A DNA stretch of 64,000 bases from Bacillus thuringiensis (GCF_001182785.1 NZ_CP012099.1:2602501-2666500); one strand, 5' to 3'. Positions 26,240 to 35,768 are shown, counted from the first letter of the stretch. The notes: generated by a model from the letters alone, not told the origin. A program made the numbers and translations.

Positions 26240-26617
26240 CATTCCCACTCCGGTTTTGCTAAAAGGGGGCCCACCCACATTTTAACGAAAATATACACTA
26301 AGCGAATTTTAGCATAAAACGAGTCATCTTTCTTCTTAAAATAAAAAGCTAACTCGTTTTATTTAAACTGTTGAATACTTAATATTTATTCCGTTATTCA
26401 TAGCCAAAAACCGTACGATATAAAAATATTTCTAACTATTTTCATTTTTTCAGAGTCAACTGTATAGGGCTTTTCTTAGTACAAGTTCTCTTAGTAAATT
26501 ACCTATACAAAATCTATATTACTCTATTTTATAATCTAAAACATTGTTTAGAAGTGTAGCAAAGGTTTGTTAATGGTTCAATTCTTGTTCCACTACTATC
26601 TTTGTTAGCTAACACTT
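26240..26617. other. Intergenic region with a weak terminator-like hairpin
   Basis: AAAACGAGT at 26316-26324 pairs with ACTCGTTTT at 26352-26360 over a 27-base loop. It may end the Nudix gene transcript coming from the right. No gene is seen in the rest. Confidence 0.45.
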
Positions 26618-27058
26618 TTATTGTTTTAATAATCTTTTGTTTAATTCCCACAATGCTGTTTTGTTACTATCCCATTTCAAAAGCGTTACTGCTTCCTCAA
26701 AGCATAACCATTTATAATGGAAGTGTTCTTTAGATAATGATATGTTTTTTGTAGGGACTTTAACTCCAAAAGAAAATTCTTTTATTACATAAATCTCTTC
26801 TCCCCAAAGGAATCCTCCAACTACATCCTCTACTGGTAGTGAAGACACAGAATCTAATTGTATATATGGACATTCTCTTGTAATACCAGCCTCTTCAAAC
26901 GCTTCCCGTTTTGCTGATTCAATAGGAATCTCACCGTCTTCTCCGCCACCAGCTATTCCTTGCCAATAACCATAATCACTTCGGTTAAAAATAGCATATT
27001 GAATAGAATCGTCAGTTTTTATATAAGGAAATATCAATACTTGATATGGTGCTCTCAT
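26618..27058 (-). CDS. Nudix hydrolase (dATP pyrophosphohydrolase-like)
   Basis: A 146-residue Nudix enzyme with the box GGGEDGEIPIESAKREAFEEAGI at about residues 37-59. The phrase YWQGIAGGGEDGE and the FLWGEEIYVIKEFSF strand are those of the NudB-like branch, which hydrolyses dATP or dihydroneopterin triphosphate; the substrate here is not proven. GAGAGGAGG is a strong ribosome-binding site. It stands alone, with a terminator-like hairpin on each side. Confidence 0.87.
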   Translation of the reverse strand: MRAPYQVLIFPYIKTDDSIQYAIFNRSDYGYWQGIAGGGEDGEIPIESAKREAFEEAGITRECPYIQLDSVSSLPVEDVVGGFLWGEEIYVIKEFSFGVKVPTKNISLSKEHFHYKWLCFEEAVTLLKWDSNKTALWELNKRLLKQ

Positions 27059-27103
27059 TACTTAACCTCCTCTCGAAAATAAGTTTTAAATCAATATGAA
27101 TAA

Positions 27104-27156
27104 AGAGCCGACATCACAATTCTACATTATTAATGCAGGTTTATAATGTTGGCTCT
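27104..27156. terminator. Bidirectional terminator
   Basis: AGAGCCGACAT (27104-27114) pairs with ATGTTGGCTCT (27146-27156), with T-rich tails on both strands. It most likely ends the DadA-like gene on the minus strand. Confidence 0.7.
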
Positions 27157-27274
27157 CTATTTTTAAAGAATTTTATTTTTCATAAACAGGCTTACTCTTA
27201 ACAGAGGAAAAACTGCTTATTCTCTGTCGAATTTGTTTAGCATGGTTTTTCCTAAATGTTAGCAGTACCCTATA

Positions 27275-28390
27275 TTATTCAATTGCGCCAGCAACGTCAT
27301 AATCATTTAAATCTAATTCAATCGGTTGTCCGAGCGCTAATTTAGCAAGTTCCGCTCCTAAGTATGGACCAGCTGTTAAACCCGAAGCTCCTAATCCATT
27401 CGCAACGAAAATTCCTTCAAAGTTAGGTAGCGGTCCGATAACAGGTAAGAATCCTGGTGTGAATGGTCTGAATCCAACTCTCGTTTCAAGCATTGTAGCA
27501 TTTTCTAAGCCAGGTGCAACTGCTAATGCCTTATGGAATACTTCATGTAAACCACCTGCTGTTACACGATGATCGAAACCAGTATCATTCTCATGTGTTG
27601 CACCAATTACGACATGACCATTGTCAAACGTTAAAATATATTGATCGTTTGGTGGCATAACAACTGGCATATTTTCTGTTGCTGTATTTTCAATTTGCAG
27701 ATGAACAATTTGTCCTTTTTGGAATGTAACTAAGAAATTAATTCCTAATGGGTTCAAGATTTCATTCGCCCATGCGCCTGCAGTTACAATAACCTTTTCC
27801 GCTAAAATTGTTTCATCGTTTACTGTAACTCCAGTAATATGATTTCCTTCACGGACCAATATGGCATCGCCTTTTATAAAAGTTGCACCATGTTTTTTCG
27901 CAGCACTTATTAATGCATTGCGTAATAATCTTCCATTCACTCGTGCAGCACCACTAATATGAACAGAACTATATTCGTCTGATAATGCTGGGAATAATTT
28001 TTTTGTTTCTTCAGCTGATAAGCGAGTGATTTCACCAATCTCTGGGGCATCTTCACGTCGTTTATAAGCTCGCTCTTCCATTTGATCTAACTTTTTCTCG
28101 TCAGTATGTAAACTAATTGCACCCACACGATTATATCCTGTGTCCGTTTCACCGTCTTCTTCTAATTGCTGAATTAACGAAGAATAGTAACGTGCACCGC
28201 CTTTAACAATTTTATACCATGCTTTATTACGACGCTGTGATAGCCATGGACATACAATACCTGCTCCTGCATCAGTTGCTTGCCCTAATTGTTGGCGATC
28301 CACGATAGTAACATTCGCACCTGCCTTAGCAAGATGATAAGCAGTAGACGCTCCTAAAATTCCAGATCCAACTACAATATACGATTTCAT
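27275..28390 (-). CDS. FAD-dependent amino-acid oxidase/dehydrogenase (DadA/glycine oxidase-like)
   Basis: A 371-residue DAO-family enzyme. The FAD motif VVGSGILGASTAYHLAKAG is at residues about 6-24. The mid-protein VTAGAWANE and the C-terminal RVGFRPFTPGFLPVIG and NGLGASGLTAGPYLG are typical of D-amino-acid dehydrogenases and glycine/sarcosine oxidases. It oxidises the C-N bond of a small amino acid; which one is not clear. The ATG at 28390 has AAAGGTG 6-7 bases upstream; the GTG at 28399 overlaps that site. It is a single-gene unit. Confidence 0.88.
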   Translation of the reverse strand: MKSYIVVGSGILGASTAYHLAKAGANVTIVDRQQLGQATDAGAGIVCPWLSQRRNKAWYKIVKGGARYYSSLIQQLEEDGETDTGYNRVGAISLHTDEKKLDQMEERAYKRREDAPEIGEITRLSAEETKKLFPALSDEYSSVHISGAARVNGRLLRNALISAAKKHGATFIKGDAILVREGNHITGVTVNDETILAEKVIVTAGAWANEILNPLGINFLVTFQKGQIVHLQIENTATENMPVVMPPNDQYILTFDNGHVVIGATHENDTGFDHRVTAGGLHEVFHKALAVAPGLENATMLETRVGFRPFTPGFLPVIGPLPNFEGIFVANGLGASGLTAGPYLGAELAKLALGQPIELDLNDYDVAGAIE

Positions 28391-28516
28391 TTCAAACACC
28401 TTTTCTCTTTTGCTAATTATATAAATATAAGAACATTCCTTAGTATAATGGAAGGAATACTTTTTTCAATGTACTCATCACAATTAATTGTTGCAGCATT
28501 GTGAATTTCTTAATCA

Positions 28517-29170
28517 TCATTTTTTCTTCTTACGGAATAACTCAATTGTTTTATAGCCTTGTGAAAGGATTTCTATCATTTTCTCTAGACGTTTTTCACG
28601 TGTTTTTTCTTGTTTTACAGAAAAAAGATTACGTGCCCAATCTTTCTGATATCCAGGCGTTAAACTTTGATAAAACTTAAGTTCATTTGGGTGATTTGTT
28701 AATAATGCTTCAACATCTTTAATTTGATCTGCATAATCGGCAACACATTGACTCATAGCAGATGTTTTCGTTGTTTTTTTCTTTTCACGTTTTAAACCTA
28801 CAACAGTAAAGACTTCATCCATACTTACCATTCGTGCAAATTTAATATCGCTTTCTCCCACATAACCATCTTCTCCAACGTTTAATGCCGGAAACATCTC
28901 ATCACGGTGAATAAACGTACTATAACGAGCATTACCTTTTTTCGGATATGCGAAGAATACGTAACCTTTTTCAATTAGTAATTCTTCATTACTAATAATA
29001 AAATTCGTTTGTTTCACCATTTCATCAAGCGTTTCTACAAATATAAAGATAGCATCGTGTTCTTTTGAGAATGCATTTTCTTTACCTGTAAAAATGTCAT
29101 AATCACTTGGTTCGTTAATAACGACCATATTTGTATACTTATTAAGTTTCAATTTATCAATAACTGACAT
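28517..29170 (-). CDS. YdeI/OmdA-domain protein
   Basis: A 217-residue protein. Its C-terminal part FYQSLTPGYQKDWARNLFSVKQEKTREKRLEKMIEIL is the typical end of the YdeI/OmpD-associated family (PF13376), where a helix pair follows 'SLSPSHQREYVRWI'-like motifs. The N-terminal 110 residues form a separate alpha/beta domain, with YVFFAYPKKGNARYSTFIHRDE similar to a DUF3052-like fold. In enterics YdeI is linked to resistance against cationic peptides; here the role is unknown. AAAGGAAG precedes the ATG. Confidence 0.8.
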   Translation of the reverse strand: MSVIDKLKLNKYTNMVVINEPSDYDIFTGKENAFSKEHDAIFIFVETLDEMVKQTNFIISNEELLIEKGYVFFAYPKKGNARYSTFIHRDEMFPALNVGEDGYVGESDIKFARMVSMDEVFTVVGLKREKKKTTKTSAMSQCVADYADQIKDVEALLTNHPNELKFYQSLTPGYQKDWARNLFSVKQEKTREKRLEKMIEILSQGYKTIELFRKKKK

Positions 29171-29313
29171 AATAATCTTCCTTTACATTCAAAATTCATT
29201 GTACATACTTTTTCGTACTGTTCTAGTGTATTATATGTATTAAGAAAATCAAACTTTAAATCGTGTTGTTCTGCCGCAAAAGAACATAATTCTTTAATAG
29301 ATAGGGTGGTTTT

Positions 29314-29496
29314 ATGCCATATGTAATCCGAGATGAAGGGCTAGTTTTACAAGGGGATGATGGAAAAGAACCAATTTTTCATACATATGAAGAAGCTGAG
29401 GAAACATTAAAAACATTAACTATACCGCAGTTTCCGAAACATATTAGAAGAAAACCATTTACACCAAAAATAATAAAGATAGCCGCTTCTGAATAA
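29314..29496 (+). CDS. Small protein of unknown function (60 aa)
   Basis: A 60-residue soluble protein with MPYVIRDEGLVLQGDDG, an acidic middle and a basic end. AGGGTGG precedes the ATG. Its last codons and stop lie inside a perfect 15-bp terminator stem. The family is not recognised. Confidence 0.65.
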   Translation: MPYVIRDEGLVLQGDDGKEPIFHTYEEAEETLKTLTIPQFPKHIRRKPFTPKIIKIAASE

Positions 29497-29515
29497 GAAC
29501 CGGCTATCTTTATTA
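29471..29515. terminator. Bidirectional terminator overlapping two gene ends
   Basis: TAATAAAGATAGCCG (29471-29485) and its exact complement (29501-29515) form a 15-bp stem. The left arm codes for the last residues of the 60-residue gene. Confidence 0.85.
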
Positions 29516-29516
29516 T

Positions 29517-30284
29517 TCATAACTTAATAGCAAATAAAGTATATAAAAACTCTTTATATTGATCTTCTGTAATTTCACGCTTATTTTTTTCCCCATGAAT
29601 AATTTCGGTTAAACTTGTATTCGTTAATGAAATATGGCCAGAGTTCGTCAACTTTACTGCAATTGGTCCCTTATTAAAAATAGACTTCTCATCTTCTATC
29701 ACTCTTCTTTGAACATCATTTACTACTATCTCATCAATAATATGTTTATAAAAAGCATGACAAACTTTCCATTCTCCAGCAGCATCTTTTCTTTCTAAAA
29801 CATAATTTCCTTTACTCGTATCTTTTCGTCTCACCCGGTACGAACCATTTTTTGAAGAAACAGACTCGCCAGTAAAAGGTACAGGAACAAGAGGTACTAA
29901 CGAAGCTATACCTACATCAATTAAATACTGTACATTATCATAAGTTAAAATAATTGTTATATGGCCATCCTCAAGTGCCCATGCTTTTATATCATTTTTA
30001 TAAACCGTACCTAATGCCAGTTGTACATCATAGCCACAGTCTTTTAAGAAATAGTAAAAAAGGGTGTTTAATTCATAACATAGGCCACCACGAGAGTTCA
30101 TTAAGATTTTCTCTTGTAAGTTTTCTTTAGAAATTACTTTTGCATTACCCGCTATAACATCTAAATTCTCAAATGGTATAGTGTGTGCAAATGCAAAGAG
30201 AATTGTATTTAATTCTTCAAACTTCACTTCAGTACGCTTTGCAAGATTCAATCTTGTAAAAAGCTTATGTTGTAGACTTGTCAT
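29517..30284 (-). CDS. Arylamine N-acetyltransferase
   Basis: A 255-residue enzyme of the NAT family, which moves acetyl from acetyl-CoA to arylamines and hydrazines. The catalytic triad is visible: Cys69 in RGGLCYELN, His108 in EDGHITII and Asp123 in YLIDVG. Length and N-terminal 'PFENLD' motif fit. The B. cereus group has several NAT paralogues, which helps to explain tolerance to some sulfonamide-type drugs. The ATG at 30284 has AAGGGGTG 7 bases upstream; the GTG at 30293 overlaps that site. Confidence 0.93.
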   Translation of the reverse strand: MTSLQHKLFTRLNLAKRTEVKFEELNTILFAFAHTIPFENLDVIAGNAKVISKENLQEKILMNSRGGLCYELNTLFYYFLKDCGYDVQLALGTVYKNDIKAWALEDGHITIILTYDNVQYLIDVGIASLVPLVPVPFTGESVSSKNGSYRVRRKDTSKGNYVLERKDAAGEWKVCHAFYKHIIDEIVVNDVQRRVIEDEKSIFNKGPIAVKLTNSGHISLTNTSLTEIIHGEKNKREITEDQYKEFLYTLFAIKL

Positions 30285-30422
30285 AGTCAGCACCCCTTAA
30301 AATGTATAAGTTAAAATAGTATATGTTGATTGTAAATTTGATGGGGTACTGAAACAATGTACATTTCGTTTAACTGTACCGGTACAAAAAGTCTAACCGA
30401 CAAGATCACTTAAGATAAGAAG

Positions 30423-30926
30423 CTACGAATAGAAATTTAATAGTTTGTCTATAGGTAGATTATTATGATCGCTTAAATCAACAAAATACTGAAGTTGCCA
30501 CATTTGGCTCTTTTTAGCTTGATTGCTAACAGTGGTATCCCAAACAGGATAAATTCTCATTGCCATTTTCCCTGTTTGACTTGGTGTTCTCAATATTTTT
30601 TCTTTAAGAAGAATCTCTTTAGGAAAAATAAATTGCCCTTGTTTATTATCAGCAATACAAGTGATTACTAATAAATCAGGAGCAGCTTCATAAGAGAAAG
30701 CTCTATTTCGCATATTTTCATCTTTCTCCCAAAAAGAAACAAATTGCCCAATTTTATTAGGAGTAACTTTTGATTTTCTAAAACGAATGGTTTTGTTATT
30801 TAAGTGGAATAAACATCCTGCATATTCTGCGTTTTGCTTTTCTTCTTTTAGATTCGTAATCATTAAATTGTTAGGTTTGTAAACTATATTATTTAAATTT
30901 TGGATTATATTATTAAAATTGTTCAA
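30423..30926 (-). CDS. MepB family protein
   Basis: A 167-residue soluble protein with the pattern of S. aureus MepB: AGCLFHLNNKTIRFRKSKVTPNKIGQFVSFWEKD, then YPVWDTTVSNQAKKSQMWQLQYFVD at the end. MepB lies in the mepRAB multidrug efflux operon of staphylococci, but its function is unknown, and here no mepR or mepA is near. A TTG start at 30926 is chosen because AAAGGGGGAG lies 7 bases upstream; the ATG at 30947 precedes that site. Confidence 0.8.
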   Translation of the reverse strand: MNNFNNIIQNLNNIVYKPNNLMITNLKEEKQNAEYAGCLFHLNNKTIRFRKSKVTPNKIGQFVSFWEKDENMRNRAFSYEAAPDLLVITCIADNKQGQFIFPKEILLKEKILRTPSQTGKMAMRIYPVWDTTVSNQAKKSQMWQLQYFVDLSDHNNLPIDKLLNFYS

Positions 30927-31034
30927 AAAAACTCCCCCTTTATTCATCTCTTAGTTTACCACAAACATCAGTTCTTCTATATCGTATATAATTATGAACT
31001 AAGTGAAATGGGGGAATTTAGCAGGATATAATTA

Positions 31035-31403
31035 TTACTTTAATGTACTTAGTTTTTCAATTGCTTGTTGTTCAGTTGCTAAGTAAAAAATGTCATTCCC
31101 TTTATTACATTCATAAATAAAATCCTTTAAGCTTTTACTAGTATACATAGAGAAATCCCCAACAATAGCAATCTTTACCTTGTAGTTTATAAACTTTTGA
31201 AGGATATCCCCCGCAAGCCGTGTTTTTAGATTAAAGAAATCTTCACTTATTAAAGATTTATGGATAATAATATGTTTCGCATCTACCTCATATTGAACTG
31301 TTGCCATAGTATCTAATGCAGACTGAACATCCGATATTAATACCTTATCGTTTCTAATGACCGCAATATTGATTCCATCGATTACTAATTTCTTTATTTC
31401 CAT
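31035..31403 (-). CDS. DUF4180 domain protein
   Basis: A 122-residue protein of the DUF4180 family, recognised by the central phrase SEDFFNLKTRLAGDILQKFINYKVKIAIVGDFS and the following SKSLKDFIYECN. The fold is probably alpha/beta; related genes are sometimes next to PadR or MerR regulators. The function is unknown. AAAGGGGTGGG precedes the ATG. Confidence 0.82.
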   Translation of the reverse strand: MEIKKLVIDGINIAVIRNDKVLISDVQSALDTMATVQYEVDAKHIIIHKSLISEDFFNLKTRLAGDILQKFINYKVKIAIVGDFSMYTSKSLKDFIYECNKGNDIFYLATEQQAIEKLSTLK

Positions 31404-31604
31404 AGTCCCACCCCTTTATAATTTACACAGTATGAGTAAAATTGTTTTACAAAACTTCGTATTAATCATAGATTAAATTAGCCTCAGCTATTAAAATCGC
31501 ATCTATTTTTTATTGTAAATATCTATTTTTTATTACTAATACGGTCAATGAAATTAATGATAGTTTCTCTTTTTTTATATTTTTGAATATATATAGAATT
31601 ACTT

Positions 31605-32297
31605 TTACTTGTTATAAAAATATTGCGGAGTAACATAACTTAACAAACTATCCAAAGTGTTAATCTCGGCATATGGTTGTATTTTGGTAGTATTTTTGAT
31701 TTTCTGAGGGTTAAACCACACACCTTTTATATTTACATTTTGAGGACCAGCAATATCCTTTTCTAAGTCATCACCAACAAATAAAGTATTTTCCGGCTGT
31801 AAATTTAGCTTATTTAATGCTAGTTCGAATATACGTTTATCAGGTTTACTAAATCCCACTTCTTCAGAAATAATGATTGTTTCAAAATACCTATTTAAAT
31901 TCGTGTTAAATATTTTAGCTTTTTGCCTCTGAGTTGAGCCATTTGTTATAATTCCAACTTTAAAGTGCTTCTTTATTTGATTTAAGAAATGAATAGTATT
32001 TTGGTCTATTGAAAAACATCTAGGGAAATTATTATTCCAAAAATCTTGGATGTAATTGCGTGGCAATCTATACTTCGGCGGGAATTCATCAAACAACGAT
32101 TCTAGAACTGTCGTTTTATTACTTATGCCATATTTTCTTTTATCGTATTCTTTGAATTTCTGTAACATGTTGCTTTTAGTCACACCATCTACATTTTCAT
32201 AACACTTTTCTAAAACAATTAAAAATAATGCTTCTACTGCTTTATCCCTATCAAGTAATGTATCATCTAAATCAAACAGCATCGCTTTATAACCCAT
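31605..32297 (-). CDS. HAD-superfamily hydrolase (YjjG-like nucleotidase/phosphatase)
   Basis: A 230-residue HAD hydrolase with all four motifs: nucleophile DLDDTL (residues about 9-14), TNGS, the Lys in GFSKPDKRIFE and GDDLEKDIAG. The cap is the helical C1 type of YjjG/phosphoglycolate phosphatase. It probably dephosphorylates nucleotides or sugar phosphates. The ATG at 32297 is used; AAAGGTTG lies rather far upstream (about 13 bases), and a TTG at 32300 is possible. Confidence 0.87.
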   Translation of the reverse strand: MGYKAMLFDLDDTLLDRDKAVEALFLIVLEKCYENVDGVTKSNMLQKFKEYDKRKYGISNKTTVLESLFDEFPPKYRLPRNYIQDFWNNNFPRCFSIDQNTIHFLNQIKKHFKVGIITNGSTQRQKAKIFNTNLNRYFETIIISEEVGFSKPDKRIFELALNKLNLQPENTLFVGDDLEKDIAGPQNVNIKGVWFNPQKIKNTTKIQPYAEINTLDSLLSYVTPQYFYNK

Positions 32298-32692
32298 CAA
32301 ATAATTTCACAACCTTTCTTACATTATATAAATCTCTCCAAGTTTGTACCTTTAAACTTTTGGTTTAGCCAGAACATTGTTATGTAGTGATTAACGATTA
32401 AATAGAAACTAGATGAGAGAAATCCAAAGTTCTTGGCACACACTCTAGTATTACAGTAGCTTCTTCTATATTGAAATTCCTTTTCCTCTTTTGGTAAAGA
32501 AGCAAAAGTATATTTTCGTAAATTTTAAGAAAATACATACAATTCGCATTATTATACATTAGTTTTTCGTAAATATTAATCGTACATCAATTCATACGAT
32601 AAGTTTTTTAAAGCAATTATTTCTCCATAAAAAAGTAATATAGCTAATATTACTTTTTGGTAGTAAACGTCCTATGAAGTTTACTACTGTAT
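32298..32692. other. Intergenic region upstream of the two-component system
   Basis: No gene is seen. A hairpin at 32629-32659 (AAAAAGTAATAT against ATATTACTTTTT) looks like a terminator on both strands, although no gene ends here. TAGTAAAC at 32661-32668 and GTTTACTA at 32679-32686 form an 8-bp inverted repeat just before the regulator promoter. Confidence 0.5.
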
Positions 32693-32725
32693 CTCCACAT
32701 AAACTCCAGATAGTACGGCTATAAT
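32693..32725 (+). promoter_or_regulatory. Response-regulator promoter with putative autoregulatory site
   Basis: A 20-bp element with core CACATAAACTCCAGATA lies at 32693-32712, then 7 bases, then TATAAT at 32720-32725. No good -35 box is present; the element takes that position, as expected for an activator-dependent promoter. The same element with 18 of 20 bases and the same 7-base gap precedes the ABC operon at 38553-38585. Confidence 0.7.
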
Positions 32726-32744
32726 GACTACCAGAGGTGATATT

Positions 32745-33410
32745 ATGAAAAACTATCATATTCTCGTGGTAGAGGACGATCAAGAAATTCAGGAATTAAT
32801 TAAACAATTTTTAATGACACAGCAGTATACAGTGGTAGTCGCTTCAGATGGACTAGAGGGTATGACACAATTTAATAAGCAATCATTTGATTTAATTCTT
32901 CTAGATGTCATGATGCCTAATCTTAATGGATTTGAAGTTTCTAAAATGATCCGAAGTCAGTCAAACGTACCAATTATTATGCTAACTGCGTTGGAAGAAG
33001 AGGAAGATCAAATGAAAGGATTCGATCTTGGGATCGATGATTATATAACAAAACCCTTTTCATTTCATGTTTTGATTAGACGAGTCGAAGCTGTACTTAG
33101 AAGAAGTTATGATAAAAATGTAAATAATCATTTGATATTTAAAGAAGTTCGTATCGATGTGGATGCATATAGAGTGTATGTAAATGACGTTGAAATTATA
33201 TTAACGACAAAAGAGTTTGAAATTCTACAACTACTATTTCAAAATGAGAGAAAAGTACTTACAAGAGAAAATATCGTAGAGAAGGTTTGGGGGTACGATT
33301 ATTTTGGAGAAACACGAATAATTGATACACATATTAAAAATCTACGTAAAAAATTAGCTATCCCTTATATTAAAACAATAAAGGGTATTGGTTATAAAAT
33401 TGATGAATAG
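32745..33410 (+). CDS. OmpR/PhoB-family response regulator
   Basis: A 221-residue regulator with a receiver domain (VVEDDQEI acidic pair near residue 9, phosphoacceptor Asp in LLDVMMPNLNG near 53, Lys in ITKPFS near 103) and a C-terminal winged helix (TTKEFEILQLLFQNERKVLTRENIVEKVWGYDYFGETRIIDTHIKNLRKK). The ATG at 32745 follows AGAGGTGA. The kinase gene overlaps its end (ATGAATAG). The promoter carries an element shared with the ABC exporter operon at 36407-38526, so this regulator most likely controls both. Confidence 0.95.
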   Translation: MKNYHILVVEDDQEIQELIKQFLMTQQYTVVVASDGLEGMTQFNKQSFDLILLDVMMPNLNGFEVSKMIRSQSNVPIIMLTALEEEEDQMKGFDLGIDDYITKPFSFHVLIRRVEAVLRRSYDKNVNNHLIFKEVRIDVDAYRVYVNDVEIILTTKEFEILQLLFQNERKVLTRENIVEKVWGYDYFGETRIIDTHIKNLRKKLAIPYIKTIKGIGYKIDE

Positions 33411-34881
33411 TATTGTGAAACTCATGAAAATGAAGCAAATTACTTATAAACTCTTTATGACTACATCTCTCATTTTGTTATCCTTTGCAGTATTGATTTA
33501 TTTAACTTTATACTTCTTTCTCCCTACATTTTATGAGCAATACAAAACAGATCAACTTCAAACAGGAATAAAAGAAATCATTGATAAGTCTAAAGATCTT
33601 ACGTTTCAAGATGCGAAACCACTTTTTGATGAATATGCAAAAAAAAATAATGCGATGCTTTATCTTCAAAATAATGAGGGAATAATTAAATACTCTCCTT
33701 CATTTTCTTTTACTCAAAGTGGTTCGCAAACAACAGTAGTTACTAGAGCAACACGGTTCGAGAATGTAGGTACCCTTAGCAATTCATATAACGTTACGAA
33801 ACCAATTCAATTTCAAGATGGTAGTTTAACGCTTGTAGTGTTTGCTACATTTCAACCGATTGATGAAGCTTCACAGGTTTTAGTACGCTTTCTCCCCTAT
33901 ATTAGTATCATTGTACTCGTAATTGGTATAGGGAGTGCTTATTTTTATTCCAGGTTTATTACAAAGCCACTTATTTATATTAATGAAGGTGCACAAAAGA
34001 TGGCAAATTTAGATTTCTCCGAAAAAATTGAGGTTCGCTCTACAGATGAGTTAGGAGAATTGTCTAATAGTTTGAATGACATGTCTATTAACTTACAACA
34101 AGCTATGTTTGATTTAAAAAAAGCAAATGAACAATTAAAAAATGATATTGAAAAAGAAAGAGAAATAGAAACAAAACGCAGAGAGTTTTTTGCGATTGTA
34201 GCACATGAATTAAAGTCCCCTCTCACTGTAATGAAAGGATACTTAGAAGGGATGATATACAATATTGGCCCTTATCAAAATCGCGATCAATATTTAAAGA
34301 AAAATCATCAAATTATTGAAAGTATGGAACAATTAGTTCGTGAAATTTTAAGTGTATCGAAATTAGAACAACACACCTTCAAACTAAAAGTAGAGGAAGT
34401 TAATCTTTCAAAATTAATAGGTACAATTACAAAAGATCTCGAATTTTTTGCTTCTCAAAAAAGCATCGAAATAATAAAAGAAATTGATTTTGACCTTTCT
34501 ATTTATACAGATTGTGCTCTTTTAGAAAAAGCATGTAAAAATATTATCCATAATGCGGTTATGTATTCCCCACATAATGAAAGAGTCTATATAAAATTAA
34601 GTGAGGATTCTAAACAAAGTCAAATCGAAATGCAAATTATAAATACAGGTGTCAATATTAAAGATGAAGATTTACAACAAATTTTCAAACCATTTTATCG
34701 AATTGAAAAATCAAGAAATCGAAATACTGGAGGAAGTGGTTTGGGGCTATATATTGTTAAACAAATTCTTGAGACGCTAGATATAAAGTATTCAATAAAA
34801 AATATGGAACATAGTGTGCAATTTCGCATGAGTATTCCATTATCTAAACATAAAAAAACAAACAAACTCTCCTTTAAATAG
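33403..34881 (+). CDS. Sensor histidine kinase with extracellular domain
   Basis: A 492-residue membrane kinase. TM1 is at about residues 18-40, then an extracellular domain of about 120 residues, TM2 at 163-182, a HAMP linker to about 235, the phospho-acceptor His268 in FFAIVAHELKSPLTV, and the ATPase domain with NAVMYSPHN and GGSGLGLYIVKQ. The ATG at 33403 overlaps the stop of the regulator gene, so the two are translationally coupled. The extracellular domain is of the size that senses ligands directly, unlike the short-loop BceS kinases. The end of the gene forms one arm of its terminator. Confidence 0.93.
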   Translation: MNSIVKLMKMKQITYKLFMTTSLILLSFAVLIYLTLYFFLPTFYEQYKTDQLQTGIKEIIDKSKDLTFQDAKPLFDEYAKKNNAMLYLQNNEGIIKYSPSFSFTQSGSQTTVVTRATRFENVGTLSNSYNVTKPIQFQDGSLTLVVFATFQPIDEASQVLVRFLPYISIIVLVIGIGSAYFYSRFITKPLIYINEGAQKMANLDFSEKIEVRSTDELGELSNSLNDMSINLQQAMFDLKKANEQLKNDIEKEREIETKRREFFAIVAHELKSPLTVMKGYLEGMIYNIGPYQNRDQYLKKNHQIIESMEQLVREILSVSKLEQHTFKLKVEEVNLSKLIGTITKDLEFFASQKSIEIIKEIDFDLSIYTDCALLEKACKNIIHNAVMYSPHNERVYIKLSEDSKQSQIEMQIINTGVNIKDEDLQQIFKPFYRIEKSRNRNTGGSGLGLYIVKQILETLDIKYSIKNMEHSVQFRMSIPLSKHKKTNKLSFK

Positions 34882-34902
34882 GACGAGTTTGTTTGTTTTT
34901 TT
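34853..34902 (+). terminator. Terminator embedded in the end of the kinase gene
   Basis: The A-rich arm at 34853-34869 (inside the coding sequence) pairs with GAGTTTGTTTGTTTTTT at 34885-34901. The stop codon lies in the loop. Confidence 0.8.
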
Positions 34903-35189
34903 GTAGTAAATATAAACTTATTAACAGGTTTTTCATTTAATGACATATGCTGCTTTTTAAATGGCGATTGTCATAAGTCAACTTAAATATTTACCTTCTA
35001 CTATAACAGCAAAAAACGAAATTCCGCTTAGCAGCAAATTAGATTCTCTTATTTGACATGCATTTCATCTATGAAACTGAAAAGGAGGATGAAAAATGCA
35101 TATTTGCCTCCATTTTTCAGATTAATTTGGAATTCTTTTATGATAAGCTATATGTAAAGATTAAACATAAAACATAAAGGATGATTCGT
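34903..35189. other. Intergenic region with a strong ribosome-binding site and very short frame
   Basis: AAAGGAGG at 35082-35088 lies 7 bases before an ATG (35096) that opens only nine codons. TGAAAAATG and CATTTTTCA around 35090-35119 form a perfect 9-bp stem over this frame. It could be a leader peptide for the DinB gene at 35190 or a chance match. Nothing else is seen. Confidence 0.35.
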
Positions 35190-35726
35190 ATGCAAATAAG
35201 ACCAAAGATAAGTGAATATAACTCCTATTATGCAACGTATACCAACTTAGTATCAGACGGAAATATCATACATATTCTAGAACAACAAATGAAGGAAACA
35301 AATCTTTTATTAAAGGGAATTTCTGATAGTGAGGGACTTTTCCGGTATGCTCCTACTAAATGGAGTATAAAAGAAGTAATCGGTCATATAGCAGATACAG
35401 AAAGGATTATGGCGTATCGATTGCTATCTATCGCTCGAGGCGAGACAGCAGAACTTCCAGGCTATAATGATGATATGTATGTTCTTAGAGCTGCTTTTGA
35501 TAAGCAATCTATGCAAGATCTTCTTGGAAATTTAATAGTTGTTCGCCAATCTACCCTGTATTTACTTAGAAGCTTAGATAAAGAAGCTTGGTCTCAAAGA
35601 GGAAATGCGAACAATTCTGAAGTTACAGTTCGTGCATTAGCATACATCATTGCTGGTCATGAGCTTCATCATCTTCAAATAATAAAAGAACGTTACCTTG
35701 GTTCTGATGCATATCCAGCAAGTTAA
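35190..35726 (+). CDS. DinB-family protein
   Basis: A 178-residue DinB-fold protein. The His ligands are in SIKEVIGHIADTERIMAYR (about residues 61-79) and IIAGHELHHLQIIKERY (about 152-168). The family includes metal-dependent thiol transferases and damage-induced proteins; this one has no proven reaction. AAAGGAT lies 7 bases before the ATG at 35190; the ATG at 35181 is inside that site. It ends in a terminator of its own. Related proteins are at 17622-18143 and 49153-49668. Confidence 0.87.
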   Translation: MQIRPKISEYNSYYATYTNLVSDGNIIHILEQQMKETNLLLKGISDSEGLFRYAPTKWSIKEVIGHIADTERIMAYRLLSIARGETAELPGYNDDMYVLRAAFDKQSMQDLLGNLIVVRQSTLYLLRSLDKEAWSQRGNANNSEVTVRALAYIIAGHELHHLQIIKERYLGSDAYPAS

Positions 35727-35734
35727 TATTTAAA

Positions 35735-35768
35735 GAAAAAGAATCCTATTTATGTAGGGCTCTTTTTC
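35735..35768 (+). terminator. Terminator of the DinB gene
   Basis: GAAAAAGAATCCTA pairs with TAGGGCTCTTTTTC, 8 bases after the stop codon. Confidence 0.75.
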
